Shown here: positions 49,891 to 59,233 of the stretch, one piece after another
Layout of the letters: each line of letters opens with the position of its first letter
How positions within the stretch are numbered: the first letter of the stretch is position 1
Assembly: GCA_905182815.1 (NCBI GenBank)
Contig: CAJJCX010000004.1
Span: forward strand, 434,001 to 498,000
Source of the DNA: an uncultured Candidatus Thioglobus sp.
GTDB taxonomy: Bacteria > Pseudomonadota > Gammaproteobacteria > PS1 > Pseudothioglobaceae
Length of the DNA: 64,000 nucleotides
Direction of reading: 5' to 3'
Program-made: the position numbers and the translations under genes
The notes under the pieces: generated by a model
What the model was told of the DNA's origin: nothing
Seen by the model: the letters and a program-made list of their open reading frames with translations, nothing else
The model's database searches: none

Positions 49891-50331
49891 CATATCTTCA
49901 TAGACCGCTCTTTTAAAGTCAATCACTTCATCAACTGGTTTCCAGTAGTCAACCCACTTCCAGTCATCAAACTCAATATCATGGTGTGAATCAAGAGTGA
50001 TATTGTCATCACCAGATTTAAGCTTTAATAGGAACCAAACCTGTTTCTGACCAATGCAGGTTGGTTTTTGGCGACGCCTTATGTGCTCTACAGGCAGATC
50101 ATAACGAAGCCATTTAGGAGTTTTAGCTAAAAGAGTTACATGGCCTGGATTAAGACCAACCTCTTCTTCAAGCTCTCTATAGAGAGCATCTAGCTCAGTT
50201 TCATCGGTATCAATTCCACCCTGAGGAAGTTGCCATGCATCTTGTTTAAAGCGCTTTGCTAGAAGTATTTGCCTTTTTTCATTAGTAATTACAATGCCAA
50301 CATTTGCGCGATATCCATCGCTATCTATCAC
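49795..50331 (-). CDS. rppH: RNA pyrophosphohydrolase
   Basis: Removes pyrophosphate from mRNA 5' ends to trigger decay, 178 residues (E. coli 176). The N-terminal DSDGYRANVGIVI and WQLPQGGID match E. coli, and the Nudix box GGIDTDETELDALYRELEEE...G is intact. The start is GTG, sharing one base with the stop of the upstream gene (TAGTG). Its 3' end overlaps the GntR gene by 96 bases on the opposite strand. Confidence 0.96.
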   Translation of the reverse strand: MIDSDGYRANVGIVITNEKRQILLAKRFKQDAWQLPQGGIDTDETELDALYRELEEEVGLNPGHVTLLAKTPKWLRYDLPVEHIRRRQKPTCIGQKQVWFLLKLKSGDDNITLDSHHDIEFDDWKWVDYWKPVDEVIDFKRAVYEDMLKALAPILFENEHSIPIKLSRPLQFTAIKLY

Positions 50332-50990
50332 TAATCATCGCCAGAAAACACACCTAATAGGTGAAGAAGGCTTAAGAATAGATTGTAAATAGAAATGTAT
50401 AGAGTAACCGTTGCCATGATGTAATTGGTTTCTCCGCCATGAATTATATTACTTGTTTCATACAAAATAAGACCACTCATTAGTAAAATGAATGCAGATG
50501 AAACTGCAAGAGATAAAGCAGGCATTTGGAAAAAGTAGGCCGCTATACCAGCTAAAAATGCAACTACTATTCCAGCAGTCAGGAAGCCGGACATAAAGCT
50601 AAAGTCTTTTTGAGATGTAATGGCATAGAAAGAAAGCGATAAAAAGATAACCGCAGTTCCTGTCATTGCCATTCCAACAAGCTCTGCCCCATTTGAGAAA
50701 GCAGTTGTGTAGGCTCCAACAATTGGCCCAAGAGTTAAACCCATGAAGCCAGTTAATGCAAATACCGCTAGGATTCCAAAAGCCGAATTTCTAAGCTTTG
50801 CTACCAAAAATAAGAGACCAAAATAGCCACCAAGCGTTATTAAAAGTCCGAAGTAAGGCAGTCTAAGGTACATTGATAAGTAAGCCATTAAACCGCTAAA
50901 AAGAAGCGTAGCAGACAAAAGCTGATAAGTGTTTCTTAACGTACGATTTATTACAATCGCGCTTGAAGTTGTTTGAACATTTGTAGGCAT
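50331..50990 (-). CDS. Bax inhibitor-1/YccA family membrane protein
   Basis: 219 residues, seven predicted membrane helices. The N-terminal ALRNTYQLLSATLLFSGLMAY and the GPIVGAY and C-terminal TLYISIYNLFLSLLHLLG motifs mark the BI-1 family (YccA/YbhL). YccA modulates FtsH in E. coli; other members act as pH-sensitive calcium leaks. Translationally coupled to rppH. Confidence 0.92.
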   Translation of the reverse strand: MPTNVQTTSSAIVINRTLRNTYQLLSATLLFSGLMAYLSMYLRLPYFGLLITLGGYFGLLFLVAKLRNSAFGILAVFALTGFMGLTLGPIVGAYTTAFSNGAELVGMAMTGTAVIFLSLSFYAITSQKDFSFMSGFLTAGIVVAFLAGIAAYFFQMPALSLAVSSAFILLMSGLILYETSNIIHGGETNYIMATVTLYISIYNLFLSLLHLLGVFSGDD

Positions 50991-51052
50991 AATAAAATAG
51001 TGAAGTAAAAGTGTAAAATATAGTCAATTTTGGTCGAAAACACAAGGTTTTA

Positions 51053-52358
51053 ATGAAACTTATTTTAGGGTTAGGTATTACAGGACTTTCTGTAGCCCGT
51101 TTTTTCTTTAAAAAAGATATCTCATTTCGCATTGCAGATTCTCGTCAAGAGCCACCTATGCTTGACATAGCAGAGAAGGAGAGTGTACTTTCAGATAGCC
51201 ACTTTGGTGAATGGAGTAAGTCACTTTTAGAAGGCGTTACAGAAATAATAATTAGTCCTGGAATCTCAGAAGCTGAGTCAATTGTTGACTGGTCTCGGCA
51301 ACAAAGTGTTCCTATTATTAGTGATATTGAGTTATTTGGACGTTATGCAAAGGCACCAATTATTGGTATTACGGGCTCAAATGGAAAATCAACCGTAACT
51401 CAATTATTAGGTGAGATGGCAATTGCTGATGGGAAAAATGCTGTTATTTGTGGCAATATTGGCAAGCCTGTAATGGATAGTTTAAGTGATGAAGCTGAAC
51501 TCTATGTTGTTGAGCTTTCAAGTTATCAATTAGATTATACAAATAAGCTTTCTTTATTAACTGGCGTGATTACGAATATAACTCCTGATCACCTTGATAG
51601 GTACTCTAGCTTTAGTGATTATATTTCCTCTAAGCTTTCTATATACAAGTATTGCCAATTCTCTACTGTAAATCTAGATGTAGATTTGGCTAATGGCGTA
51701 GATGGAGATAACTACTATGGAATTGAATCAAGTAACTTAAGATGTGACTTTATCGCTAAGCAAAATGGTAACACCTATGAAGTTTTTCATAAAGGCAATC
51801 GTCTAATTACAAGTGATGACTTGAAGGTTGTTGGAAGACATAATATAGAAAATCTATTGGCGGCCTTAACGTTGGGCTATCGTTTTGGATTATCCTTAAA
51901 AGTAATGACTCAGGCTGCAATTGACTTTAAAGGATTGGAGCATAGATTGGAATTTGTTTCAACAATAAACAATATAGATTACTACAACGATTCAAAATCA
52001 ACCAACGCAATTTCTACCATAACTGCTATTAATGCTCTTTTTGAAAAATATAATAACTTGACCTTAATTGCTGGTGGAATATCAAAAAAAGAGGATTATT
52101 CAGAGCTTTTTCAAATTAATAAATGAAAAAGTTAATGCAGTTGTTTTAATTGGTGAGTGCAGTAGTGATTTTTCAAAGCAAATTACTGCCCCTCATGTGG
52201 AAGTTGTTAAATCAATGAAAAAGGCGGCATCAATGGCAACTTCAATGGCAGAAGGTGGCGCAGTATTACTTTCACCTGGGTGTGCAAGCTTTGATATGTT
52301 TAACAATTTTAATGAACGTGGAGAGGTTTTTAAGCGCTTCGTTCTTGAAGAAACTTAA
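51053..52358 (+). CDS. murD: UDP-N-acetylmuramoylalanine--D-glutamate ligase MurD, frameshifted
   Basis: Adds D-glutamate to UDP-MurNAc-Ala in peptidoglycan synthesis; about 435 residues joined. The first frame has the Rossmann N-terminus ([13 protein letters not shown]), ATP loop [10 protein letters not shown] and central [10 protein letters not shown]. The second has [26 protein letters not shown] and FKRFV. One T too many in the five-T run at 52107-52111 separates them; removal gives [19 protein letters not shown]. As written the first frame stops at 52126. MurD is normally essential, so error is the best explanation. It is detached from the mur/fts operon at 57-61 kb. Confidence 0.93.
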
Positions 52359-53258
52359 CGGCTTTTTCAATTTCTATTTGATTTAATGTTAGGGCCTTAT
52401 CTTCGTCCCTTAGCCATGTGCATTGACGTTTACATAATTGCCTAGTCGCGATGATTGCTTTTTCAATCATTTCTTGTTTGCTATAGTTCCCTTCAAAATA
52501 ATTCCATGCTTGCCTATAACCAACGGATCTCATAGAGGCTAGATCTAGATTGAGTTTTGTATTTTTTCTAAGTTTTCAACTTCATTAAGAAATCCATCTT
52601 TAATCATTTTTATAAAGCGCTGCTCAATTCTTTGATGAAGCATAGCTCTATCAGGCATGAGTACAATTTTTTTAATATTAAGATCGAGCTTATTCTGATT
52701 TTTTTTGCCTTGAAGTTTGCTTAATATTTCTCCAGAGAGATGAAAAACCTCAAGCGCTCTGGTTACTCTTTGGGAGTCATTTGAATGGATGCGCGCTGCA
52801 GATTTAGGATCAATTTCCGCTAATTTTGAATGAAGTTTTGCACTGCCTTCACTTTTTAAAAGGTCATTAAAATGCTTTCGAGACTCATCAGTAGACGAAG
52901 GGAGTTCAGACAAACCATGCTCTAAAGCGTTAAAGTAGAAAGAAGTGCCACCAACCAGAATAGGTAATTTACCTTCTGCTAGAGCCGATTTAATATGTTC
53001 TTTTGCCAGTGATATAAATTCAGTTACTGAAAAGCTATCTTCAGGCTCACAAATATCAACTAATTCATGTGGATGGGCTGTAAGAATTTCCTTGCTAGGC
53101 TTTGCTGTGCCAATATCCATACCCCGGTAGATCAAGGCAGAGTCGACACTTATTAATTTTGAGTTAATGTGCTTACTAATTTCTATAGCTAACTCAGTCT
53201 TTCCAGAGGCTGTTGGTCCCATCAAAAAAACTACAAAATTTATTGGCTCAATTGCCAT
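52330..53258 (-). CDS. miaA: tRNA dimethylallyltransferase MiaA, frameshifted
   Basis: Prenylates adenosine-37 of tRNAs reading UNN codons; about 308 residues joined. The first frame has P-loop [30 protein letters not shown] and [14 protein letters not shown]. The second has [17 protein letters not shown] and [14 protein letters not shown]. Adding one A to either the A4 or the A6 run (T runs 52555-52558, 52562-52567) joins them as [15 protein letters not shown]. The break is 450 bp from the murD one. Overlaps the convergent murD end. Confidence 0.93.
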
Positions 53259-53329
53259 AATAATAGTAAGTTCATAACTATAAGACCTACATTATAATGG
53301 CACCTTTATATTTTTTATCTCCAAAAACT

Positions 53330-54346
53330 ATGTTTACGGTTTTAAATCAAGTTAGTGGTAAATCATTCAAGTGTGGAGATGAAGAATCTGTTCTAGATGG
53401 AGCGCTTTCAAACGGCTTTAATTTTCCATATGGCTGTCAAAATGGTTTTTGTGGTCAGTGTAAAGCAGTTATCCTTAATGGAGAGATTGATTATGATGGT
53501 GAAATCCCATCAGTTCTAAGCGCTGATGACATTGATTCAAATATGGCATTGCTTTGTCAGTGTAAAGCAAAGAGTGATTTATATATTGCAGTTGATGAGC
53601 TTGACTCTCTGGCAGCTATTGAAGTTCGCAGTATGCCGTGCCGAGTAGAGCAAATTAATCATTTGAATCATGATGTAATCCAGCTAATATTAAAGATACC
53701 TGGCGCTCAATCTTTGCAGTATTTAGCAGGGCAATACCTTGACTTAGAGCATTCAGATTTTGACTCAAGATATTACTCTATAGCCAATGCGCCAACTAAC
53801 TCAAATCTGATTGAGCTCCATATTCGATTGGTTGATGATGGAAAGCTCACTAACTTCATTTTTAATTCGTTAGCCCCTAAATCAATTTTAAGAATTGAAG
53901 GCCCCAAAGGAAGTTTTTTTCTAAGAGAAGAAAGCGAATGCCCAATCATTTTTATTGCTGGAGGAACTGGTTTTGGCCCAGTTAAGGCAATAATAGAGCA
54001 CCTTATTAATATAGGGTCTCAAAGGAAGGTTTATTTATACTGGGGGGTAAGAAGTGAAGTCGATTTGTACTCGAACCTTCCATCTGAATGGAGTGAAAAA
54101 TATACCAACATCTCTTTTATTCCAGTATTATCGGAAGCAAATGAGTCTTGGGATGGAAATAAAGGCTATGTTCATGACTCAGTTATTAAAGATTTTGAAG
54201 ACTTAACAGGATTCGAGGTTTATGCTTGTGGCCCACCTGTAATGGTTAATGCAGCAGCTAAAAGCTGTCTTGAACATCAACTAGTTAAAGAGAATTTCTT
54301 TTCTGATTCTTTTGAATATGCAAATGTGAGTAATGACGATGCCTAG
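53330..54346 (+). CDS. NAD(P)H-flavin/ferredoxin oxidoreductase with N-terminal 2Fe-2S domain
   Basis: 338 residues from ATG 53330 (MFTVLNQ); an upstream ATG at 53297 is less typical. An N-terminal plant-type 2Fe-2S domain (PYGCQNGFCGQCKAV, then CQCK) is followed by an FAD domain (RYYSIANAP) and an NAD domain (IFIAGGTGFGPVKAI, ACGPPVMV). This is the architecture of phenol hydroxylase reductases and CDP-6-deoxy-glucoseen reductases (AscD/DdhD). The electron acceptor is unknown. It overlaps bolA. Confidence 0.88.
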   Translation: MFTVLNQVSGKSFKCGDEESVLDGALSNGFNFPYGCQNGFCGQCKAVILNGEIDYDGEIPSVLSADDIDSNMALLCQCKAKSDLYIAVDELDSLAAIEVRSMPCRVEQINHLNHDVIQLILKIPGAQSLQYLAGQYLDLEHSDFDSRYYSIANAPTNSNLIELHIRLVDDGKLTNFIFNSLAPKSILRIEGPKGSFFLREESECPIIFIAGGTGFGPVKAIIEHLINIGSQRKVYLYWGVRSEVDLYSNLPSEWSEKYTNISFIPVLSEANESWDGNKGYVHDSVIKDFEDLTGFEVYACGPPVMVNAAAKSCLEHQLVKENFFSDSFEYANVSNDDA

Positions 54347-54641
54347 TATGGAAAATCATTTAAAAAATCAACTTGATTTAGCTTTGAGTCCAGAGTATTG
54401 CGAAGTTAGTAATGAGTCTAGTCAGCATTCAGGACCAGCTACTGAGTCGCACTTTAAAATTGTAGTCGTAAGTCCAACCTTTGATGAAATGAAGCTTATT
54501 GATCGTCACCGCTTCATTAATAAGCTTTTTGCTGAAGAGTTAAAGCATATTCATGCTTTGGCAATGCATACCTACAGTCCTGAAGAGTGGAAAAAACGTC
54601 AGATTGCACCTAATTCACCCGAATGCTCAAGTAAGAAATAG
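54333..54641 (+). CDS. bolA: BolA family protein
   Basis: 102 residues. Class II KH-like fold with SSQHSGPATESHFKIVVVS and the C-terminal RHRFINKLFAEELKHIHALAMHTYSPEEW motif, as in E. coli BolA. BolA works with monothiol glutaredoxins in Fe-S handling and affects envelope genes. The ATG at 54333 overlaps the reductase; an ATG at 54348 (MENHLKNQ), just after its stop, is equally plausible. Confidence 0.92.
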   Translation: MTMPSMENHLKNQLDLALSPEYCEVSNESSQHSGPATESHFKIVVVSPTFDEMKLIDRHRFINKLFAEELKHIHALAMHTYSPEEWKKRQIAPNSPECSSKK

Positions 54642-54643
54642 AA

Positions 54644-56182
54644 GTGAGATCTGCTCTTTTATTAATCTTTTTGATTCTTTCTGGCTGTCAATCGGTCATT
54701 GATAAAAATCAAACTTTAGCCAGCCTCAAGAGTAAGTCAGTCAATACTATTCAATACTCTCAAGAGGATGATTTATGGCAAGTTATTGCCAATCGTCAGG
54801 GTATTAAAAGTGTTTCTAATTCAAGAGTTCAAAGTCGTATTGATTGGATAAGTAATCATCCAGAGTATCTATCTTTAATTTCAAAAAGAGCAGAGCCTTT
54901 TTTATATCTTGTTGTCTCTGAACTAGAAAAGCAGAACGTTCCAATTGAAATTGCTTTGCTGCCTATTGTTGAATCTGATTACTATCCATTTTCATATTCT
55001 CATGGAACGGCAGCAGGGTTGTGGCAATTTATACCTTCTACTGGGAGAATGTATGGTCTAGAAGAAGACTGGTGGCATGCAGATAGAAGGGATGTGCTTG
55101 CCTCAACTAAAGCCGCTGCTAATTATTTAAATGATCTAAATAAAATGTTTAAAGGAGATTGGCTTCTATCTATTGCTGCTTATAATGCAGGCCCTGGAAG
55201 AATTCAAAGAGCAATTGATACAAATATTAAGCTTGGAAAAAAGACAGATTTTTGGAGCCTAGATCTACCTCAGGAGACTGAGAAGTATGTTCCTAAGCTC
55301 CTAGCCCTTAGTCAAGTAATTAAAAATCCTTCTCGCTATAATCAAAAACTGCTTGAGATCGATAATAAGCCCTTCTTAAATGAAGTCGAACTAGATTCAC
55401 AGTTTGATTTAGCGCTTATTTCTCAGTGGACTGGCTTAAGTATTGACCAGATTTATAACTACAACCCTGGATTGAAACGCTGGGCAACTCCTGAATCCCT
55501 GCCATACATAATGCTGCTTCCAGAAGAAGTTATTTATAGCTTTAATGACAATTTATCTAAACAAGGCCAAAGACCAAAAATTAGTTGGACTCGTTATAAG
55601 ATTAAGCAAGGCGATAGTCTTAGCCTTATTGCACAAAATTACAATACAACAATTGGTCAAATAATGAGCGTTAATGAGCTTGATAATGATGCCATAAGGG
55701 CTGATAAGTATTTAATTGTCCCTTTAGCTCAAAAATCAGAGGGCTACTACTCTTTGTCAGATAATCAACGGGAAAAAAGTAGATTAAATATTCAAAAAAA
55801 TTCAGAAAAAATTATCTATACGGTTGTTGCTGGAGATAGCCTATGGAAAATTTCTACTAAGTTTGGTACAACAATTAATAATCTTGTAAGGTGGAATCAA
55901 ATTAGTCCCTCGGACTCTTTGTCTATTGGAAAAGAATTAGTTATCTTAAGGGATAACAAAAACAAGACAGAGTTGGCTAAAATAACGAATACTGGAATTG
56001 ATATTAATAGAGATATTTTTTACACGGTAAAGGAGGGCGATAACCTATCAAGGATTGCCCAAAAGTATAATGTTAAAATTGCAGAAATTAGATCTTGGAA
56101 TGATTTGAATGAAGAATATATATTACAACCAGGCGATAAATTAACTATTACTATTAACGTGGTTAACTCAAACTTATCATGA
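54644..56182 (+). CDS. mltD: Membrane-bound lytic murein transglycosylase D (lipoprotein)
   Basis: 512 residues. A lipoprotein signal with lipobox LSGC (lipid-bearing C15) is followed by an SLT domain (about 95-215) with catalytic E110 in IVESDYYPFSYSHGTAAGLWQ and AAYNAGPGR. Three LysM repeats follow (about 317-360, 391-435, 459-504). It cleaves glycan strands from the inner face of the outer membrane. The start is GTG at 54644, 2 bp after bolA. Three LysM units against two in E. coli MltD. Confidence 0.95.
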   Translation: MRSALLLIFLILSGCQSVIDKNQTLASLKSKSVNTIQYSQEDDLWQVIANRQGIKSVSNSRVQSRIDWISNHPEYLSLISKRAEPFLYLVVSELEKQNVPIEIALLPIVESDYYPFSYSHGTAAGLWQFIPSTGRMYGLEEDWWHADRRDVLASTKAAANYLNDLNKMFKGDWLLSIAAYNAGPGRIQRAIDTNIKLGKKTDFWSLDLPQETEKYVPKLLALSQVIKNPSRYNQKLLEIDNKPFLNEVELDSQFDLALISQWTGLSIDQIYNYNPGLKRWATPESLPYIMLLPEEVIYSFNDNLSKQGQRPKISWTRYKIKQGDSLSLIAQNYNTTIGQIMSVNELDNDAIRADKYLIVPLAQKSEGYYSLSDNQREKSRLNIQKNSEKIIYTVVAGDSLWKISTKFGTTINNLVRWNQISPSDSLSIGKELVILRDNKNKTELAKITNTGIDINRDIFYTVKEGDNLSRIAQKYNVKIAEIRSWNDLNEEYILQPGDKLTITINVVNSNLS

Positions 56183-56832
56183 CAAATATCCCGATACAAA
56201 AAACTATTTTAGCAACCTTAGCATTTGCTTTTTCTAATTGGAAGAAGTTACTTGAGGCCAGTATTTTCCCAATACTTTTAGCTCTTCCATTCTTGCCTGA
56301 GCTGGTGCATTTATTATCTATGCTAAAGCCTGGAAGTGAAGTGCCAGAAAATATTAGTTTTCATATAACTTATTTCCTAATGTTTATTTATGCCTCAATG
56401 GCAATATTAATAAATATATATAGACTTGTAATTCTAGGGAGTAATTCTATAAATCGATTTGGTTTTGTTTTGCCTAGCCTAAGGTTTGGCCGCTTCTTTC
56501 TTTTGGCGATTCTTTTAGGTATTGGCCAAGCAGTAACACTTTCTTCAATTTATTTGCTACCGTTTTATCTTTTACTTATCCCATTAACACTTAATTTAGT
56601 ATCAATAGCAAACGATGTGCCCTATAAGAGAATAGAAGTGACATGGCAGGCTCGCTTAAACATTTTTTTAATCAATTTTATAGGCCCATTTATTTTAATT
56701 TCATTGATAGGCCTAATTGAAAATAGCTATCTAGATTCTCTCTTTAGTTTTATCTCAATCTACTGGACTTCAATTAGCATAGCATTGTGCTACAAAGTCA
56801 TAATGGCGAATAGCTCAACGCAAAGCCATTAG
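56179..56832 (+). CDS. Uncharacterised membrane protein
   Basis: 217 residues with about five or six predicted membrane helices (around 10-48, 64-86, 107-125, 127-143, 165-182, 188-207). No family recognised. It overlaps mltD by 4 bases (ATGA), so it is co-translated with it, and its 3' end overlaps the convergent ftsQ by 35 bases. The context hints at an envelope role, nothing firmer. Confidence 0.7.
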   Translation: MTNIPIQKTILATLAFAFSNWKKLLEASIFPILLALPFLPELVHLLSMLKPGSEVPENISFHITYFLMFIYASMAILINIYRLVILGSNSINRFGFVLPSLRFGRFFLLAILLGIGQAVTLSSIYLLPFYLLLIPLTLNLVSIANDVPYKRIEVTWQARLNIFLINFIGPFILISLIGLIENSYLDSLFSFISIYWTSISIALCYKVIMANSSTQSH

Positions 56833-57526
56833 GGTATCTCATATCAAAAATTCCTCTTGTTCTAATTTTTTTATACTTCTTTAGTTTTTCAAAAGATTTG
56901 ATAAATAACTCTAGGCGTTCATTTTGTTTTTGATATCCTAAAATAACCTTTATATTGTTATCTAGCGTTAATTCATCAATGGAAGTCCTTTCAAAAAGAG
57001 AAATTTTAACTGGCTCAAGGATTGACTGGTACATAGTAAAGTCAAAATAAAATTGTTTAACCTCTGATTCAGATACTATTCCAATTGGTTTTCCAGAGTT
57101 AATTGTTAAGTTTGGTTTAAATAATATGCCTCGAGAGGATATATAACCTTCAGTTCCATATCGCATAGCAATATCATGCTTTTCTAATGATATTCGAATC
57201 CTATTCCAAAATATTCTTTCAACTTCTACATTTGAAACCCACGGACTCTGTTCTAGTTTATTTTTAATTTGAGAGAGATTAAGTAAATATTTATTGATAA
57301 GAAGAGGTTTAATTAATTCATCATATTCATAAGCTTGGGCTTGCAATTCTCCCTTTATTTCCCATGAAATATTTGGTTTGAGTAGGGTTGATTTTTCAAC
57401 AAGATATATCAAGAAGGCAATTGAAAGCGCAAAAAGTATATAGAAAACTAATTTAAATATTTTGTTTAAAAAATACTTAAAAGGTTTTTTTGGTTTCTTT
57501 ACGTAATTTTTTCTTTCTCTAGCCAT
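56798..57526 (-). CDS. ftsQ: Cell division protein FtsQ
   Basis: A divisome hub that recruits FtsB/FtsL, 242 residues. Short basic cytoplasmic N-terminus, one membrane helix (about 28-45), POTRA domain (about 50-125) and a beta domain. It is last in the minus-strand operon, overlapping ddl by 8 bases. The usual downstream partners ftsA and ftsZ are absent; a convergent membrane protein gene follows instead. Confidence 0.9.
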   Translation of the reverse strand: MARERKNYVKKPKKPFKYFLNKIFKLVFYILFALSIAFLIYLVEKSTLLKPNISWEIKGELQAQAYEYDELIKPLLINKYLLNLSQIKNKLEQSPWVSNVEVERIFWNRIRISLEKHDIAMRYGTEGYISSRGILFKPNLTINSGKPIGIVSESEVKQFYFDFTMYQSILEPVKISLFERTSIDELTLDNNIKVILGYQKQNERLELFIKSFEKLKKYKKIRTRGIFDMRYPNGFALSYSPL

Positions 57527-58397
57527 TAAGGATTTTGATTACTAATTCTTCAAAACTTATATTGGAGGCTTTAGCTGCAATTGGAACAAGTGAGTGAGAT
57601 GTCATACCCGGCACTGTATTTATTTCTAATAAGTATGGCTTCATATTTTTATCAAGAATAAAGTCAACCCTACCCCAGCCAGATGCCCCAGTTAAATTAA
57701 AGGCCTTTAAAGCTATCATTTGAATATTTTTTTCTTGCGCTATAGTTAAACCTGACGGACAAAGATATTCGGTTTTATTACTAAAGTATTTTGAGTGATA
57801 GTCGTAAATATCATGGTCAGAAATAATTTTTATACTTGGGAGCGTTTTGTTATTTAATATTGCAACAGTATATTCGTCACCTTCAACCCACTGCTCTATT
57901 AATGCCTCATCATTATAATGCCATGCTGCTTTAAGTGCGTCATCAAGTTCATTCTGATTTTTAACCTTTGTAATACCAATACTAGAGCCTTCCAAAGTTG
58001 GCTTTACAGCCCATGGAAGAGGAAAATTTATTGAATCTAAATTCTGCCCTTTTATAGCCACGATTGAGGGAGATAGGGGAAGGCTATGATTACTCCATAA
58101 GTCTTTAGTAGTAGCTTTATTCATGCATAGATTTGATGCAATAGCATTAGATCCTGTAAACGGGATACCTTTTTTTATAAGTTGGGATTGAATGTAGCCA
58201 TCTTCTCCGCCCCTGCCATGTAAGACAATAAACGCTTTATCAAATTCTTTTTCCCAAAGACTTTCAAGATTTTCATGGGTGAGATCAAATGAGAAACAAT
58301 CCACATTACTTTTAAGTAGGGCTTCATAAACAGCATTGCCACTAAGAAGTGATATTTCTCTCTCAGCTGAGTAGCCTCCCATTAATACAGCAATCAT
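57519..58397 (-). CDS. ddl: D-alanine--D-alanine ligase
   Basis: Makes the D-Ala-D-Ala dipeptide for peptidoglycan, 292 residues, DdlB-size. N-terminal GGYSAEREISLLSG, ATP-grasp domain with KPTLEGSSIGITKV and the metal/substrate end LLEINTVPGMTSHSLVP. Overlaps murB by 4 bases and ftsQ by 8. Confidence 0.96.
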   Translation of the reverse strand: MIAVLMGGYSAEREISLLSGNAVYEALLKSNVDCFSFDLTHENLESLWEKEFDKAFIVLHGRGGEDGYIQSQLIKKGIPFTGSNAIASNLCMNKATTKDLWSNHSLPLSPSIVAIKGQNLDSINFPLPWAVKPTLEGSSIGITKVKNQNELDDALKAAWHYNDEALIEQWVEGDEYTVAILNNKTLPSIKIISDHDIYDYHSKYFSNKTEYLCPSGLTIAQEKNIQMIALKAFNLTGASGWGRVDFILDKNMKPYLLEINTVPGMTSHSLVPIAAKASNISFEELVIKILNG

Positions 58398-59227
58398 ATG
58401 ATTATTATTTCAGTTTCAAGTTCAATATTATGTTTATTCTTTATTACACTTTGAATATGAGTAATTAAATTTTCAATATCTGAAGCACTTGCATTATTCT
58501 GATTAATAATATAGTTTGCGTGCATTTCTGAAACACAGGCTCCTCCAATACAAAAGCCTTTAAGGCCAGTTGATTCAATTAATTTAGCTGCATAATGATC
58601 TTTGGGATTCTTAAAAACACTCCCACAGCTTGCTAAACCGATTGGTTGTGTCGAGTTTCTTTTATGAAGCAGGTCCCGAACATTGTCATTGGGCTGCTTT
58701 AAATTAAAGTCAAAAATAGCACTAATAAAAACTTCGTCACTAAATTTATGAAGAGTAGATCGATAAGAAATTTTATAATCTTTGGGAAATCTTTCTTGAA
58801 TCTCTCCAGATAAATTAATGGTTTTGACTGAATGGACATATTGCCATATCTCAGAGCCAAATGCACCTGCATTCATCGCTAATGCGCCGCCTACACTTCC
58901 AGGAATAGCACTAAGGAATTCAGCTCCAAATTTTAAATTTGCTTGAGAAAATCTTGATAATTTTGCGAGAGAGGTTCCTGCTCCTGACTCGATTAATCCA
59001 TTTGAAATAGAAATATCTTTGAGATTTTTTGTATTAATTGTTACGCCATTAAATCCTCTATCACGGATCAATAGGTTACTTCCTAGCCCAACCATTAGAA
59101 CAGGCTTTGTATTGATTTTTAAAAAATTAGAGAGCTCATTTACATCTTCAGGCTTAAGAAATTCACTAGATATTCCTCCTGATCTTAAAGAACAGTGTTT
59201 TGACATTGGTTCATTAAACTTGAGCAT
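58394..59227 (-). CDS. murB: UDP-N-acetylenolpyruvoylglucosamine reductase
   Basis: FAD/NADPH enzyme making UDP-MurNAc, 277 residues (short class without the E. coli insertion). FAD motif VLMVGLGSNLLI, GAEFLSAIPGSVGGALAMNAGAFG, tyrosine segment YKISYRST, catalytic serine in ASCGSVFKNP and the C-terminal Glu in ELETEI. Sits between murC and ddl. Confidence 0.95.
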   Translation of the reverse strand: MLKFNEPMSKHCSLRSGGISSEFLKPEDVNELSNFLKINTKPVLMVGLGSNLLIRDRGFNGVTINTKNLKDISISNGLIESGAGTSLAKLSRFSQANLKFGAEFLSAIPGSVGGALAMNAGAFGSEIWQYVHSVKTINLSGEIQERFPKDYKISYRSTLHKFSDEVFISAIFDFNLKQPNDNVRDLLHKRNSTQPIGLASCGSVFKNPKDHYAAKLIESTGLKGFCIGGACVSEMHANYIINQNNASASDIENLITHIQSVIKNKHNIELETEIIII

Positions 59228-59233
59228 TATCTT

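Noticed and set aside
52107-52111. Programmed frameshifting in murD.
   Set aside because: No pseudoknot, internal Shine-Dalgarno or classic slippery heptamer is apparent, and similar one-base breaks occur in six other unrelated genes here.
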